DNA of 64,000 nucleotides from Streptomyces sp. ISL-66 (lineage in GTDB: Bacteria; Actinomycetota; Actinomycetes; Streptomycetales; Streptomycetaceae): contig NZ_JAGGOW010000031.1 of the NCBI RefSeq assembly GCF_018614135.1, positions 1 through 64,000 of the forward strand, written 5' to 3'. Positions 38,194 to 47,693 of this stretch are shown here, piece by piece. Each line of letters starts with the position of its first letter. The stretch's first letter is position 1. A program made the position numbers and the translations under genes. Under the pieces are notes generated by a model. That model was not told where the DNA came from. It saw only the letters and a list, made by a program, of their open reading frames with translations, and ran no database searches.

Positions 38194-39294
38194 ATGCAGT
38201 CCATGTCCTCCGCACCGAACGGTCTCTTCGCGTACCCGATCGTGCAGGCTCCCATGGCCGGCGGCGCGTCCTGCCCGCCGCTCGCCGCCGCGGTGTGCGA
38301 AGCGGGAGGGCTGGGCTTCCTCGCCGGGGGGTACAAAACGGCCGACGGCATGTTCCAGGAGATCAAGCGGCTGCGCGCGCTCACCCGCCGGCCGTTCGGC
38401 GTCAACCTCTTCATGCCGCAGACCGGTTACGTGGACCCGGCCGCCGTGGAGGTCTACCGCGGACAGCTCGCCGGGGAGGCCAGCTGGTACGAGATCTCGC
38501 TCGCCGAAGAGGACATCATCGGCACGAGCGACGACGGCTACGACGCCAAACTGGCCATTCTCATCGAAGACCCGGTCCCCGTGGTCTCCTTCACCTTCGG
38601 CCTGCCCTCGCCCGCGGTCTTCACCTGCCTGCGCAAGGCCGGTACGTACACGATCGTCACCGTCACCTGCGTGGAGGAGGCCCGCGCCGCGCAGACGGCC
38701 GGCGCCGACGCGGTGTGCGTCCAGGGCATGGAGGCGGGCGGCCACCAGGGCACCCACCGCGACGACCCCCAGGCGGACGGCACTGCGGGCCTCGGGCTGC
38801 TCGCCCTCGTGGCGCAGGTGCGGGAGACCGTGGCCCTGCCGATCATCGCGGCGGGCGGGCTGATGCGCGGCTCGCAGATCGCCGCGCTGCTCGCAGCGGG
38901 CGCGGAGGCGGCGCAGCTCGGCACGGCGTTCCTGGCCTGCCCGGAATCCGGCGCGGACCCGCTGCACAAGAAGGCGCTGACCGACCCGCTGTTCGTCCGC
39001 ACGGAGATGACCCGGGCCTTCTCGGGGCGCCCGGCCCGGGGGCTGGTCAACCGCTTCATGCGCGAGCACGGCCCCTACGCCCCCGCCGCGTACCCGCAGG
39101 TGCACCACCTGACCTTGCCGCTGCGCAAAGCGGCCGCCGCGGCCGGGGACCCGCAGGGCATGGCCCTGTGGGCGGGCCAGGGCCACCGGCTGTCGCGGAC
39201 GATGCCCGCGGGCGAGCTGGTCGAGGTGCTCGCGGCTGAACTCACCGCGGCGCAGCACGCGTTGAAGACAAGGCAAATGAGGAGTGCGTCATGA
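38194..39294 (+). CDS. Nitronate monooxygenase family protein
   Basis: FMN-dependent TIM-barrel enzyme that oxidises nitronates (2-nitropropane dioxygenase family). 366 residues. Landmarks are YPIVQAPMAGGASCPPLAAAVCEAGGLGFLAGGYKT, PFGVNLFMPQ, AGADAVCVQGMEAGGHQGTHRD, LPIIAAGGLMRGSQIAALLAAGAEAAQLGTAFLACPESGADPLHK and TRAFSGRPARGLVNRFM. Start ATG 38194 or 38203; neither has a strong ribosome site. Its stop overlaps the ATG of rsmE (ATGA), so the two are coupled. Confidence 0.92.
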   Translation: MQSMSSAPNGLFAYPIVQAPMAGGASCPPLAAAVCEAGGLGFLAGGYKTADGMFQEIKRLRALTRRPFGVNLFMPQTGYVDPAAVEVYRGQLAGEASWYEISLAEEDIIGTSDDGYDAKLAILIEDPVPVVSFTFGLPSPAVFTCLRKAGTYTIVTVTCVEEARAAQTAGADAVCVQGMEAGGHQGTHRDDPQADGTAGLGLLALVAQVRETVALPIIAAGGLMRGSQIAALLAAGAEAAQLGTAFLACPESGADPLHKKALTDPLFVRTEMTRAFSGRPARGLVNRFMREHGPYAPAAYPQVHHLTLPLRKAAAAAGDPQGMALWAGQGHRLSRTMPAGELVEVLAAELTAAQHALKTRQMRSAS

Positions 39295-40034
39295 CCGCCC
39301 CCGTGTTCGTGGTCGAAAAGGTCCCCGCGGGACCGGTGTTCGTCCTGGACGGCCCCGAGGGCCGGCACGCGGTGTCCGTGAAGCGGCTCGCCCCGGGCGA
39401 GGCCGTGGTCCTGGCGGACGGCCGGGGCGGCTGGGCCGAGGCCGTCGTGACGGCGGCCGAGGGCAAGGACCGCCTCGTGGTCCGCGTGACCGGGGTCTTC
39501 GAGGAGGCGGAGCCGGCCGTCCGGATCACCGTCGTCCAGGCCCTGCCCAAGGGCGACCGGGGCGAGGTCGCGGTCGAGACCATGACGGAGACCGGAGTGG
39601 ACGAGATCGTGCCCTGGCAGGCCTCGCGCTGCATCACCCAGTGGCGCGGGGACCGGGGCGCCAAGTCGCTGGCGAAGTGGCGGGCCACCGCCCGGGAGTC
39701 CGGCAAGCAGTCGCGCCGGGTCCGCTTCCCCGAGGTCGCGGAAGCCGCGACGACCAAGCAGGTCGCGGCGCTGCTCGCCGGGGCGGACCTCGCGGTGGTC
39801 CTGCACGAGGACCGCGACGCGCCCTCGGGTGCCCTGGCCACGGCGGAACTGCCCGCGGCGGGCTCCATCGTCGTCGTGGTCGGACCCGAGGGCGGGGTCT
39901 CCCCGGAGGAGCTCGGCGCCTTCGCGGCGGTCGGCGCCCACCCGTACCGGCTGGGCCCCTCGGTGCTGCGCACCTCCACGGCCGGCACGGCGGCGGCCGC
40001 GGTCCTGCTGGCCAGGACGGGCCGCTGGTCCTGA
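39291..40034 (+). CDS. rsmE: 16S rRNA (uracil1498-N3)-methyltransferase
   Basis: SPOUT methyltransferase acting on the small-subunit rRNA. 247 residues. The N-terminal PUA-like domain contains GPEGRHAVSVKRLAPGEAVVLADGRG. The C-terminal knot has ALPKGDRGEVAVETMTETGVDEIVPWQASRC, VVVVGPEGGVSPEELGAF and LGPSVLRTSTAGTAAAAVLL, which form the SAM pocket. Coupled to the upstream nitronate monooxygenase gene by a four-base overlap. Confidence 0.95.
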   Translation: MTAPVFVVEKVPAGPVFVLDGPEGRHAVSVKRLAPGEAVVLADGRGGWAEAVVTAAEGKDRLVVRVTGVFEEAEPAVRITVVQALPKGDRGEVAVETMTETGVDEIVPWQASRCITQWRGDRGAKSLAKWRATARESGKQSRRVRFPEVAEAATTKQVAALLAGADLAVVLHEDRDAPSGALATAELPAAGSIVVVVGPEGGVSPEELGAFAAVGAHPYRLGPSVLRTSTAGTAAAAVLLARTGRWS

Positions 40035-40035
40035 G

Positions 40036-40097
40036 GGGGCCGCCGGTCCTGGCGGGGCCGCCGGTTCTGGCGGGGCCGCCGGTTCTGGCGGGGCCGC
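40036..40097. repeat. 18-bp tandem repeat after rsmE
   Basis: Units of GGGGCCGCCGG(T)TCTGGC start at 40036, 40054, 40072 and 40090 with an exact period of 18. They begin two bases after the rsmE stop and end before the HIT gene. Low-complexity slippage repeat. Confidence 0.8.
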
Positions 40098-40174
40098 AGT
40101 GCCTGACGGGCCCCCGGTCCTCGGCGGTGGATACCATGCCGGAACCGATCGAACGTCACGGAAGGACCAGCGAA

Positions 40175-40534
40175 ATGGCCGGTGAACCGCAGGCCGACTG
40201 CCTGTTCTGCAAGATCGTCGAGGGGAACATCCCGGCGACGATCGTCCGGGAGACCGAGACGACCCTCGCCTTCAGGGACATCAACCCGCAGGCGCCCAGC
40301 CACGTCCTCGTCATCCCGAAGGCGCACCACGCCGACGCCGCGTCCCTCGCCGCCGCCGCGCCCGAGCTCGCCGCCGACGTACTGCGCGAGGCCGGCCACG
40401 TCGCCGCCGACGAGGAGATCGTCGAGCACGGCTACCGGGTCGTCTTCAACACCGGCGCCGGCGCCGGTCAGACCGTCTTCCACGCCCACGCGCACGTCCT
40501 CGGCGGGCGCGGGCTCCAGTGGCCCCCGGGATAA
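40175..40534 (+). CDS. HIT family nucleotide hydrolase
   Basis: Histidine triad protein of 119 residues, presumably a purine nucleoside phosphoramidase or dinucleotide hydrolase. DCLFCKIVEGNIPATIVRETETTLAFRDINPQAPSHVLVIPKAHH, then the catalytic triad in QTVFHAHAHVLGGRGLQWPPG. ATG 40175 follows GGAAGGA. The next gene, RNase Z-like, starts three bases after its stop, indicating one operon. Confidence 0.94.
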   Translation: MAGEPQADCLFCKIVEGNIPATIVRETETTLAFRDINPQAPSHVLVIPKAHHADAASLAAAAPELAADVLREAGHVAADEEIVEHGYRVVFNTGAGAGQTVFHAHAHVLGGRGLQWPPG

Positions 40535-40537
40535 GAC

Positions 40538-41443
40538 GTGTCCGTACGCGAATTCGTGGTGCTGGGCACGGCCAGCCAGGTGCCCACCCGCCACCGCAAC
40601 CACAACGGCTACCTGCTGCGCTGGGACGGCGAGGGCATTCTCTTCGATCCCGGCGAGGGCACCCAGCGCCAGATGCTGCGCGCCGGGGTCGCCGCGCACG
40701 ACATCAACCGGATCTGCGTCACGCACTTCCACGGTGACCACAGCCTCGGCCTCGCCGGGGTGATCCAGCGCATCAACCTCGACCGGGTCCCGCACCCCGT
40801 CACCGCGCACTATCCGGCCTCCGGGCAGAAGTTCTTCGACCGGCTGCGCTACGCCACGGCCTACCGCGAGACGGTCCGGCTGGCCGAGGAACCGGTGGCC
40901 GAGGACGGGATCCTGGCGCGCACCGGCTCGTACACCCTGGACGCCGTGCGGCTCTCGCACCCGGTGGAGTCCTTCGGCTACCGCGTCACCGAGCCCGACG
41001 GGCGCCGGATACGCCCCGAACTGCTCGCGCTCCACGGGATCGAAGGGCCGGACGTGGGCCGGATCCAGCGCGAGGGACGCCTCGGCGAGGTCACCCTCGA
41101 AGAGGTCAGCGAGCCGCGCGCCGGCCAGCGCTTCGCCTTCGTGATGGACACCCGGCTCTGCGAGGGCGTCGACGCGCTCGCAGAGGGCTGCGACATGCTC
41201 GTGATCGAGTCGACGTTCCTCGACGAGGACGTCCAACTGGCCACCGACCACGGTCACCTCACCGCCGGACAGGCCGCCCGGGCGGCGCGGGACGCGGGCG
41301 TACGGCACCTCGTGCTGACGCACTTCTCGCAGCGCTACGGCGACCCGGCGGAGTTCGAGCGCCAGGCCCGGGCGGCCGGGTTCGAGGGCGAGCTGACGAT
41401 CGCCGCGGACCTCGTACGGGTCCCCGTGCCGAAGCGGGCCTGA
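40538..41443 (+). CDS. Ribonuclease Z-like MBL-fold protein
   Basis: 301 residues. [39 protein letters not shown], then [19 protein letters not shown] (zinc motif), [67 protein letters not shown]. This is the bacterial RNase Z/ElaC pattern; the family matures tRNA 3' ends. The two tRNA genes in this window lack encoded CCA and so would need such an enzyme. The product is close to standard RNase Z length. Confidence 0.88.
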   Translation: MSVREFVVLGTASQVPTRHRNHNGYLLRWDGEGILFDPGEGTQRQMLRAGVAAHDINRICVTHFHGDHSLGLAGVIQRINLDRVPHPVTAHYPASGQKFFDRLRYATAYRETVRLAEEPVAEDGILARTGSYTLDAVRLSHPVESFGYRVTEPDGRRIRPELLALHGIEGPDVGRIQREGRLGEVTLEEVSEPRAGQRFAFVMDTRLCEGVDALAEGCDMLVIESTFLDEDVQLATDHGHLTAGQAARAARDAGVRHLVLTHFSQRYGDPAEFERQARAAGFEGELTIAADLVRVPVPKRA

Positions 41444-41719
41444 GGGCGGCGGCCGGGCGGCCGGTCCCGGCGGCGAGCACGGCCACGATCGAGCCGGGCC
41501 GGCCTTGCCGGACTCCCCGTCGCCAGGTGGAAGCGAGCCGCGGCCGGAACCCGGGAGAAAGAGCGTTCGGGTGGTGATCTGCGTCACACTGTTGTCCGGA
41601 TCCCTCCGCGAGGGAGGGGCCGGGCGGCCGTGGTGCGTTGACCCCTTGCAGAAACGACCCGCCAAGACTTCCATCAGGCATCACTTCCAGCGAGACGCGC
41701 GCCGAACGGGGAATGCATC

Positions 41720-42817
41720 GTGAGCAGTAGGGACAGCCGGGACAGCCGAACCGACGCCGTGGACCCGCTCGGTCCGCTGCGCGATCCCCAAGAGCCCGGC
41801 TGCGACGTCTTCCTGACCGGCACGGTGTTCCTCGACATCATCTTCACCGGCCTCGACTCGGCCCCGGTGCGCGGTACGGAGTCCTGGGCGCGGGGCATGG
41901 GCTCCAGCCCCGGCGGCGTGGCCAACATGGCCACCGCCCTCGCCCGGCTCGGCCTGCGCACCTCGCTCGCGGCCGCCTTCGGGGACGATCACTACGGCGA
42001 GTACTGCTGGGACGCGCTCGCCCAGGGCGAGGGCATCGACCTGTCGATGTCACGGACCGTGCCCGGCTGGCACAGCCCCGTCACCGTGTCCATGGCGTAC
42101 GAGGGCGAGCGCACGATGGTCTCGCACGGCCACGAGGCCCCGCCCCCGGCGGGCGCCGGTCCCTTCCCCCAGTGCCCGCCCCGCGCCCGCGCGGCGGTGG
42201 CCTCGCTCGGCACGGGCGGCGGCGAGGCATGGGTGGCCGAGGCGGCCCGTCGCGGGGCGCGGGTCTTCGCCGACGTCGGGTGGGACGAGAGCGGCCGGTG
42301 GGACCTGGGGGCGCTGGCCGACCTGGAGCACTGCGAGGCCTTCCTGCCCAACGCGGGAGAAGCGATGGCCTACACGCGCACCGGCTGCCCGCGCACGGCG
42401 GCCCGGGCGCTGGCCGAAAAGGTCCCGATCGCGGTGGTGACCATGGGTTCCGAGGGCTCGTACGCGGTGGACGGGCGGACCGGGGAGACCGCCGAGGTCC
42501 CGGCGATCGCGGTCGACGCGCTGGACCCGACCGGCGCGGGCGACGTCTACGTGGCCGGATTCCTCACCGGAACCCTCGCCGGCTGGCCGCTCGCGGACCG
42601 GCTGGCCTTCGCGGGCCTCACGGCGGCCCTGTCGGTCCAGGAGTTCGGAGGCTCCCTGTCGGCCCCCGGCTGGCCGGAAGTGGCCGCCTGGTGGCGCACC
42701 GCCCCGGAGGCCCTGCGCGGACGGTACGGCTTCCTGGACGACCTGGTTCCGCCGGACCACGCCCCCGCCAGCAGGCGCCGGGCGGTCCCGACCATCGGCT
42801 TCCGGCACCCCGCGTAG
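41720..42817 (+). CDS. PfkB family carbohydrate kinase
   Basis: Ribokinase-fold sugar kinase of 365 residues from GTG 41720. DVFLTGTVFLDIIFTGLDSAPVRGTESWARGMGSSPGGVANMATALARLGLRTSLAAAFGDDHYGEY is the substrate half. The DPTGAGDVYVAGFLTGTLAGWPLADRLAFAGLTAALSV motif near residue 270 holds the catalytic aspartate and anion hole. Substrate unknown. The 276 bases upstream (41444-41719) contain no gene and no signal I could define. Confidence 0.9.
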   Translation: MSSRDSRDSRTDAVDPLGPLRDPQEPGCDVFLTGTVFLDIIFTGLDSAPVRGTESWARGMGSSPGGVANMATALARLGLRTSLAAAFGDDHYGEYCWDALAQGEGIDLSMSRTVPGWHSPVTVSMAYEGERTMVSHGHEAPPPAGAGPFPQCPPRARAAVASLGTGGGEAWVAEAARRGARVFADVGWDESGRWDLGALADLEHCEAFLPNAGEAMAYTRTGCPRTAARALAEKVPIAVVTMGSEGSYAVDGRTGETAEVPAIAVDALDPTGAGDVYVAGFLTGTLAGWPLADRLAFAGLTAALSVQEFGGSLSAPGWPEVAAWWRTAPEALRGRYGFLDDLVPPDHAPASRRRAVPTIGFRHPA

Positions 42818-42935
42818 GAGCGTGCCGGAAAACCCCTCGGGGTCGGGGCGGCGGCGACGTACGCTTGGAAGTCCGGAGGTCGTCGATCGGCACGGCCCCT
42901 CAGTGGGAGGTATGCGCAGGCCACAGTGCCGGCCC

Positions 42936-45053
42936 ATGACTCAGACATCGAGAGCCCAGATTCCCGCGCCGGGGCAGGCGCGGGCCCACTTCACCGTCCC
43001 GGCCACCCATCCGATGGTGTCCCTCCTCGGATCGGGCGACGCACTGTTGCGCGTGATCGAGAAGGCCTTCCCCGAGGTCGACATCCACGTGCGCGGCAAC
43101 CAGGTCAGCGCGATCGGCGCGGCGGCGGAAGTGGCCCTGATCCAGCACCTGTTCGACGAGATGATGCTGGTGCTCCGCACCGGGCAGCCGATGACGGAGG
43201 ACGCAGTGGAACGCTCGATCGCCATGCTCAAGTCGAGCGACAACGGCGACGGCCCGCAGGAGACCCCGGCGGAGGTGCTCACCCAGAACATCCTCTCCAG
43301 CCGCGGCCGCACCATCCGCCCCAAGACGCTCAACCAGAAGCGGTACGTCGACGCGATCGACAAGCACACGATCGTCTTCGGCATCGGCCCCGCCGGTACC
43401 GGCAAGACCTACCTCGCCATGGCCAAGGCGGTCCAGGCCCTGCAGTCCAAGCAGGTCAGCCGGATCATCCTGACCCGCCCGGCGGTCGAAGCGGGCGAAC
43501 GCCTGGGATTCCTCCCCGGCACCCTCTTCGACAAGATCGACCCGTACCTGCGCCCGCTCTACGACGCGCTGCACGACATGATCGACCCGGACTCGATCCC
43601 CCGGCTCATGGCGGCGGGCACCATCGAGGTGGCGCCGCTGGCATACATGAGGGGCAGGTCGCAGCCCGTCTTCACCAAGGTGCTGACGCCGGACGGCTGG
43701 CGCCCCATCGGTGACCTCCAGGTTGGAGATCTGGTCATCGGCTCGAACGGCGAGCCGACCCCCGTCCTCGGCGTGTACCCGCAGGGCGAGAAGGACATCT
43801 ACCGGCTTTCGGCGCAGGATGGCTCCTGGACGCTGGCCTGCGGCGAACACCTGTGGACCGTGCGGACGGCGTCGGACCGCCGTCGCGACAAGCCGTGGCG
43901 GGTCCTGGAGACGAAGGAGATGATCGGCAACCTGCGGGCCGCGCACGCCCGTCGGTACGAGCTGCCGATGCTGACCGCGCCGGTCTGCTTCCCGGAACGC
44001 GAGGTCCCCATGGACGCGTACGCTCTGGGGCTGCTGCTCGGCGACGGGTGCATCACCGGCTCCACCACACCGTCCTTCGCTACGGAGGACGACGAACTCG
44101 TCCACGCCTTGGTGGCAGCGCTTCCTGGAGTCACAGCACGGTACAAGGGCGGTGTCGACTACGTCCTGAACAGGGTGAAGTCGCCCGGCGACGTGGTCAC
44201 CCTGGAGAACCCCGTCACCCGGGCCATGCGAGAACTGGATCTGCTCGGCAGTCGTTCGCACTCCAAGTCCGTGCCGGACGACTACCTGTTCAACACGGCG
44301 GAGGTCCGCCTCGCGGTGCTCCAGGGCCTGCTTGACTCTGACGGTGGTCCGGTCACCCAGAAGGACCGTACGTGCCGTATCCAGTACTCCACGGCCTCGA
44401 TCGTCCTTCGGGACGACGTCATTGCCCTCGTCCAGTCTCTTGGCGGTGTCGCCTACACCCGGCGCCGCAGGGCCGAAGGCCGGGCGCGGGGCACGGCCCT
44501 GGCCGCTCACAGGCGCGACTCGCACGTCGTCGACATCCGCCTCCCCGAGGGCATCGAGCCCTTCCGCCTCACGCGCAAGCGGGACGCCTACCACGCGGCC
44601 GGCGGCGGCGGGCGTCCGATGCGGTTCATCGACGCCATCGAGCCCGCGGGCCGGGAAGAGGCGGTGTGCATTCAGGTCGCCGCCGAAGACTCGCTGTACG
44701 TCACACAGGACTACCTGCTGACGCACAACACCCTTAATGAGGCTTTTGTCGTCCTCGACGAGGCGCAGAACACCACCCCCGAGCAGATGAAGATGTTCCT
44801 GACCAGGCTCGGGTTCGACTCGAAGATCGTCGTCACCGGTGACGTCACCCAGGTCGACCTGCCGGGTGGATCCAAGAGCGGTCTGCGTCAGGTCCAGGAG
44901 ATCCTCGAAGGAGTTCCGGACATCCACTTCTCGCGGCTCACCTCCGAGGATGTCGTCCGGCACAAGCTGGTCGGCCGTATCGTCGACGCGTACGAGAAGT
45001 ACGACGACAGCCAGGACGCGAAACCGTCCCGGAACGGCTACCAGCGGAAGTAG
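42936..45053 (+). CDS. phoH: PhoH-like ATPase precursor containing an intein
   Basis: 705-residue precursor. Removing the intein (residues 242-598) leaves a 348-residue PhoH-like ATPase of standard length. The N-extein holds Walker [15 protein letters not shown] and [20 protein letters not shown], ending PLAYMRGR. The C-extein starts [24 protein letters not shown] (Walker B VVLDEAQ) and [12 protein letters not shown]. The intein therefore separates Walker A from Walker B, and activity depends on splicing. ATG 42936 is chosen because the family begins near MTQTSRAQ. PhoH often sits before ybeY, as here, and is linked to RNA metabolism. Confidence 0.95.
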   Translation: MTQTSRAQIPAPGQARAHFTVPATHPMVSLLGSGDALLRVIEKAFPEVDIHVRGNQVSAIGAAAEVALIQHLFDEMMLVLRTGQPMTEDAVERSIAMLKSSDNGDGPQETPAEVLTQNILSSRGRTIRPKTLNQKRYVDAIDKHTIVFGIGPAGTGKTYLAMAKAVQALQSKQVSRIILTRPAVEAGERLGFLPGTLFDKIDPYLRPLYDALHDMIDPDSIPRLMAAGTIEVAPLAYMRGRSQPVFTKVLTPDGWRPIGDLQVGDLVIGSNGEPTPVLGVYPQGEKDIYRLSAQDGSWTLACGEHLWTVRTASDRRRDKPWRVLETKEMIGNLRAAHARRYELPMLTAPVCFPEREVPMDAYALGLLLGDGCITGSTTPSFATEDDELVHALVAALPGVTARYKGGVDYVLNRVKSPGDVVTLENPVTRAMRELDLLGSRSHSKSVPDDYLFNTAEVRLAVLQGLLDSDGGPVTQKDRTCRIQYSTASIVLRDDVIALVQSLGGVAYTRRRRAEGRARGTALAAHRRDSHVVDIRLPEGIEPFRLTRKRDAYHAAGGGGRPMRFIDAIEPAGREEAVCIQVAAEDSLYVTQDYLLTHNTLNEAFVVLDEAQNTTPEQMKMFLTRLGFDSKIVVTGDVTQVDLPGGSKSGLRQVQEILEGVPDIHFSRLTSEDVVRHKLVGRIVDAYEKYDDSQDAKPSRNGYQRK
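43659..44729 (+). other. Intein with LAGLIDADG homing endonuclease in phoH
   Basis: 357 codons in frame. It begins with Ser1 ([31 protein letters not shown], splicing block A), has a block B-like [13 protein letters not shown], and ends [14 protein letters not shown] followed by Thr as the +1 residue, so the penultimate His, terminal Asn and a hydroxyl +1 nucleophile are all present. Two endonuclease motifs are intact: [13 protein letters not shown] and [12 protein letters not shown], each with an acidic residue. It should both splice and cut. Codon use is somewhat less GC-biased than in the exteins. Confidence 0.93.
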
Positions 45054-45066
45054 AACCCAGCGCACC

Positions 45067-45564
45067 ATGTCGATCGACGTCAACAACGAGTCCGGAACCG
45101 AGGTCGACGAGCGGGCGATCCTCGACATCGCCCGCTACGCGCTCGCCCGGATGCGGATCCACCCGCTCTCGGAGCTCTCCGTCATCGTCGTCGACGAGGA
45201 GGCGATGGAGCAGCTCCACATCCAGTGGATGGATCTGCCCGGACCCACCGACGTCATGTCCTTCCCGATGGACGAACTGCGTCCGCCGACGAAGGACGAG
45301 GAGGAGGCCCCGCAAGGACTCCTCGGTGACATCGTGCTCTGCCCCGAAGTGGCGAAGAGGCAGGGCGAGGACGCGCCGACGCAGCACTCCATGGACGAGG
45401 AGCTCCAGCTCCTGACCGTCCACGGGGTGCTGCACCTGCTCGGCTACGACCACGAGGAGCCGGACGAGAAGGCCGAGATGTTCGGCCTCCAGGCGGCCAT
45501 CGTCGACGGCTGGCGCGGCGAGCGCGGCGTGAGCGGTCCGTCCCCGGCCCCGACCGTCTCGTGA
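45067..45564 (+). CDS. ybeY: Endoribonuclease YbeY
   Basis: Single-strand RNase for 16S rRNA 3'-end maturation and ribosome quality control. 165 residues. IRYALARM-type start region, [33 protein letters not shown], and the zinc motif [19 protein letters not shown] (H3XH5XH pattern). It starts 13 bases after the phoH stop. Its stop overlaps the GTG of the CNNM gene by four bases, giving a phoH-ybeY-CNNM operon. Confidence 0.96.
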   Translation: MSIDVNNESGTEVDERAILDIARYALARMRIHPLSELSVIVVDEEAMEQLHIQWMDLPGPTDVMSFPMDELRPPTKDEEEAPQGLLGDIVLCPEVAKRQGEDAPTQHSMDEELQLLTVHGVLHLLGYDHEEPDEKAEMFGLQAAIVDGWRGERGVSGPSPAPTVS

Positions 45565-46868
45565 CCGGCGATCCGCAGCTGATCACCGGGGCCGTCCTGC
45601 TGGTCGTGGTGGCCTGGTTCGCGGCGTGCGCGGAGTCCGGGATCGCCCGGATCTCCACCTTCCGCGCCGAACAGGCCGTACGGGACGGCCGGCGCGGCAG
45701 CGCCAAACTGGCGCAGGTCGCCGCCGACCCCACCCGCTACCTCAACGTCGCCCTGCTGGTCCGCGTCACCTGCGAGATGGCGGCGGGCGTGCTCGTCACC
45801 TACGTCTGCCTCGACGAGTTCGGGGAGAACTGGACCGCGCTGCTCGTGGCCATCGCCGTGATGGTGCTGGTCTCGTTCGTGGCGGTCGGGGTGTCGCCGC
45901 GCACCATCGGCCGGCAGCACCCGCTGAACACCGCGACGGCGGCCTCGTACGTCCTCGTACCGCTCGCCCGTGTCATGGGGCCGATCCCCCAGCTGCTGAT
46001 CCTCATCGGCAACGCGCTCACGCCCGGCAAGGGCTTCCGCAAGGGGCCCTTCGCCTCCGAGGCCGAGCTGCGCGCGATGGTGGACCTGGCGGAGAAGGAA
46101 TCGCTCATCGAGGACGACGAGCGCCGGATGGTGCACCAGGTCTTCGAGCTGGGCGACACGCTCGTGCGCGAGGTGATGGTGCCGCGCACCGACCTGGTGT
46201 GCATCGAGCGGTACAAGACGATCCGTCAGGCGACCACGCTCGCGCTGCGGTCCGGTTTCTCGCGCATCCCCGTCACCGGGGAGAACGAGGACGACATCGT
46301 CGGCGTCGTGTACCTGAAGGACCTGGTCCGCAAGACGCACATCAGCCGCGAGTCGGAGACCGGTCTGGTCTCCACGGCGATGCGGCCGGCGGTCTTCGTG
46401 CCGGACACCAAGAACGCGGGCGACCTGCTGCGCGAGATGCAGTCGGTGCGCAACCACGTCGCGGTCGTCATCGACGAGTACGGCGGCACCGCCGGCATCG
46501 TCACCATCGAGGACATCCTGGAGGAGATCGTCGGCGAGATCACCGACGAGTACGACCGGGAGATCGCGCCGGTGGAGGAGCTGGGCGGGGACAGCTACCG
46601 GGTCACCGCGCGCCTCGACATCACCGACCTGGGGGAGCTGTTCAAGGTCGACTCCTTCGACGACGAGGACGTGGAGACCGTCGGCGGGCTGCTGGCCAAG
46701 GCGCTGGGCCGGGTGCCGATCGCGGGCGCCTCGGCGGTGGTGAACCTGCCGGACGGGCGGCCGCTGCGGCTGACCGCCGAATCCCCGGCGGGGCGGCGGA
46801 ACAAGATCGTGACGGTACTCGTCGAGCCACTGGCTCCGGCCGTGGCGCCGCAGGACGGGGCGCAATGA
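45561..46868 (+). CDS. CNNM/CorC-type membrane protein with CBS domains (hemolysin family)
   Basis: 435 residues. An N-terminal CNNM (DUF21) domain with about three helices ([61 protein letters not shown]) is followed by two CBS repeats ([57 protein letters not shown]...[26 protein letters not shown]) and a CorC_HlyC domain. Relatives are involved in magnesium or cobalt efflux. The hemolysin name is historical. Coupled to ybeY upstream (GTGA) and to the small gene downstream (ATGA). Confidence 0.94.
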   Translation: MTGDPQLITGAVLLVVVAWFAACAESGIARISTFRAEQAVRDGRRGSAKLAQVAADPTRYLNVALLVRVTCEMAAGVLVTYVCLDEFGENWTALLVAIAVMVLVSFVAVGVSPRTIGRQHPLNTATAASYVLVPLARVMGPIPQLLILIGNALTPGKGFRKGPFASEAELRAMVDLAEKESLIEDDERRMVHQVFELGDTLVREVMVPRTDLVCIERYKTIRQATTLALRSGFSRIPVTGENEDDIVGVVYLKDLVRKTHISRESETGLVSTAMRPAVFVPDTKNAGDLLREMQSVRNHVAVVIDEYGGTAGIVTIEDILEEIVGEITDEYDREIAPVEELGGDSYRVTARLDITDLGELFKVDSFDDEDVETVGGLLAKALGRVPIAGASAVVNLPDGRPLRLTAESPAGRRNKIVTVLVEPLAPAVAPQDGAQ

Positions 46869-47227
46869 CACCGGCCGAGCTGCGCGATTTCTGCCTGGGC
46901 TTCAACGCGGCGGTGGAGGAGTTCCCCTTCACCCCCGAGACCTCGGTGTTCAAGGTGCTGGGGAAGGTGTTCGCGCTGAGCGCGCTGGACGGCGACCCCC
47001 TGAAGGTCAACCTCAAGTGCGAACCGGAGCAGGCGGTGCGGCTGCGGGAGGAGCACGAGGCGGTCGTGCCGGGCTGGCACATGAACAAGCGGCACTGGAA
47101 CACGGTCACGGCGGGCGGGCCGGGGGCCCTGCCCGACGCGCTGGTCCGGGAGCTCGTCGAGGACTCGTACGACCTGGTGGTCGCCGGCCTGCCGAAGGCG
47201 GAGCGGCTGCGGCTGGACCGGCCGTAG
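46865..47227 (+). CDS. MmcQ/YjbR family DNA-binding-like protein
   Basis: 120 residues with the CyaY-like fold pattern of the family: LRDFCLGFNAAVEEFPFTPETSVFKVLGKVFALSALDGDPLKVNLKCEPEQAVRLREEHEAVVPGWHMNKRHWNTVTAG, ending DLVVAGLPKAERLRL. ATG 46865 overlaps the preceding stop. The name MmcQ is historical. The function is not established. Confidence 0.9.
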   Translation: MTPAELRDFCLGFNAAVEEFPFTPETSVFKVLGKVFALSALDGDPLKVNLKCEPEQAVRLREEHEAVVPGWHMNKRHWNTVTAGGPGALPDALVRELVEDSYDLVVAGLPKAERLRLDRP

Positions 47228-47272
47228 CCGCCCGGGCCCCCTCGGGGGCGCCGGAGGGTGGAGCGGGAGCGT

Positions 47273-47303
47273 GTCCGCGGGGCCGTCGTGCCGCCCCGCG
47301 GAC
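47273..47303 (+). terminator. Hairpin after the MmcQ-like gene
   Basis: A perfect 11-bp stem GTCCGCGGGGC with its complement and a nine-base loop, 46 bases downstream of the operon end and 22 bases before the next start. Confidence 0.6.
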
Positions 47304-47324
47304 CCGCTCCCTATGCTTCGGACC

Positions 47325-47678
47325 ATGACCGACAGCACCGGGATCGACCCCGAAGACAACAAGATCATCACGTTGGCGCGCAGCGCCCGGGCCCGCAACG
47401 GCGTGGCCGAGGGGGCGGCGGTCCGGGACGAGACCGGCCGTACGTACGTCGCCGGAACGGTGGAGCTGGACTCCCTGAAGCTCAGCGCGCTCCAGACGGC
47501 CGTCGCGATGGCGGTGGCCAGCGGAGCCCAGTCCCTGGAGGCGGCGGCGGTCGTCAGCGCGGCGGACGCCCCGGCCGAAGCCGACCGCGCGGCGGTCCGC
47601 GACCTCGGCGGCCCGGACACCCCGGTCCTGCTGGCGGCCCCGGACGGCACGCTCAAGTCCACGACTCCGGCCGGCTGA
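47325..47678 (+). CDS. Cytidine deaminase-like protein lacking the catalytic residues
   Basis: 117 residues resembling the core of cytidine deaminases: DNKIITLARSARARNGVAEGAAVRDETGRTYVAGTVELDSLKLSALQTAVAMAVASGAQSLEAAAVVS. The zinc-binding HAE motif expected after the strand TYVAGTVEL is absent and no PCxxC occurs in the C-terminal half (the protein has no cysteine at all). It is therefore probably not an active deaminase. This kind of gene is commonly found just upstream of era in Streptomyces; here the accessory region separates the two. Confidence 0.78.
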   Translation: MTDSTGIDPEDNKIITLARSARARNGVAEGAAVRDETGRTYVAGTVELDSLKLSALQTAVAMAVASGAQSLEAAAVVSAADAPAEADRAAVRDLGGPDTPVLLAAPDGTLKSTTPAG

Positions 47679-47693
47679 ACCGCGGGCCGGGCG

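Noticed and set aside
40036-40097. CRISPR-like or coding repeat after rsmE
   Set aside because: 18-bp units without spacers, immediately after a stop codon; simple slippage repeat.
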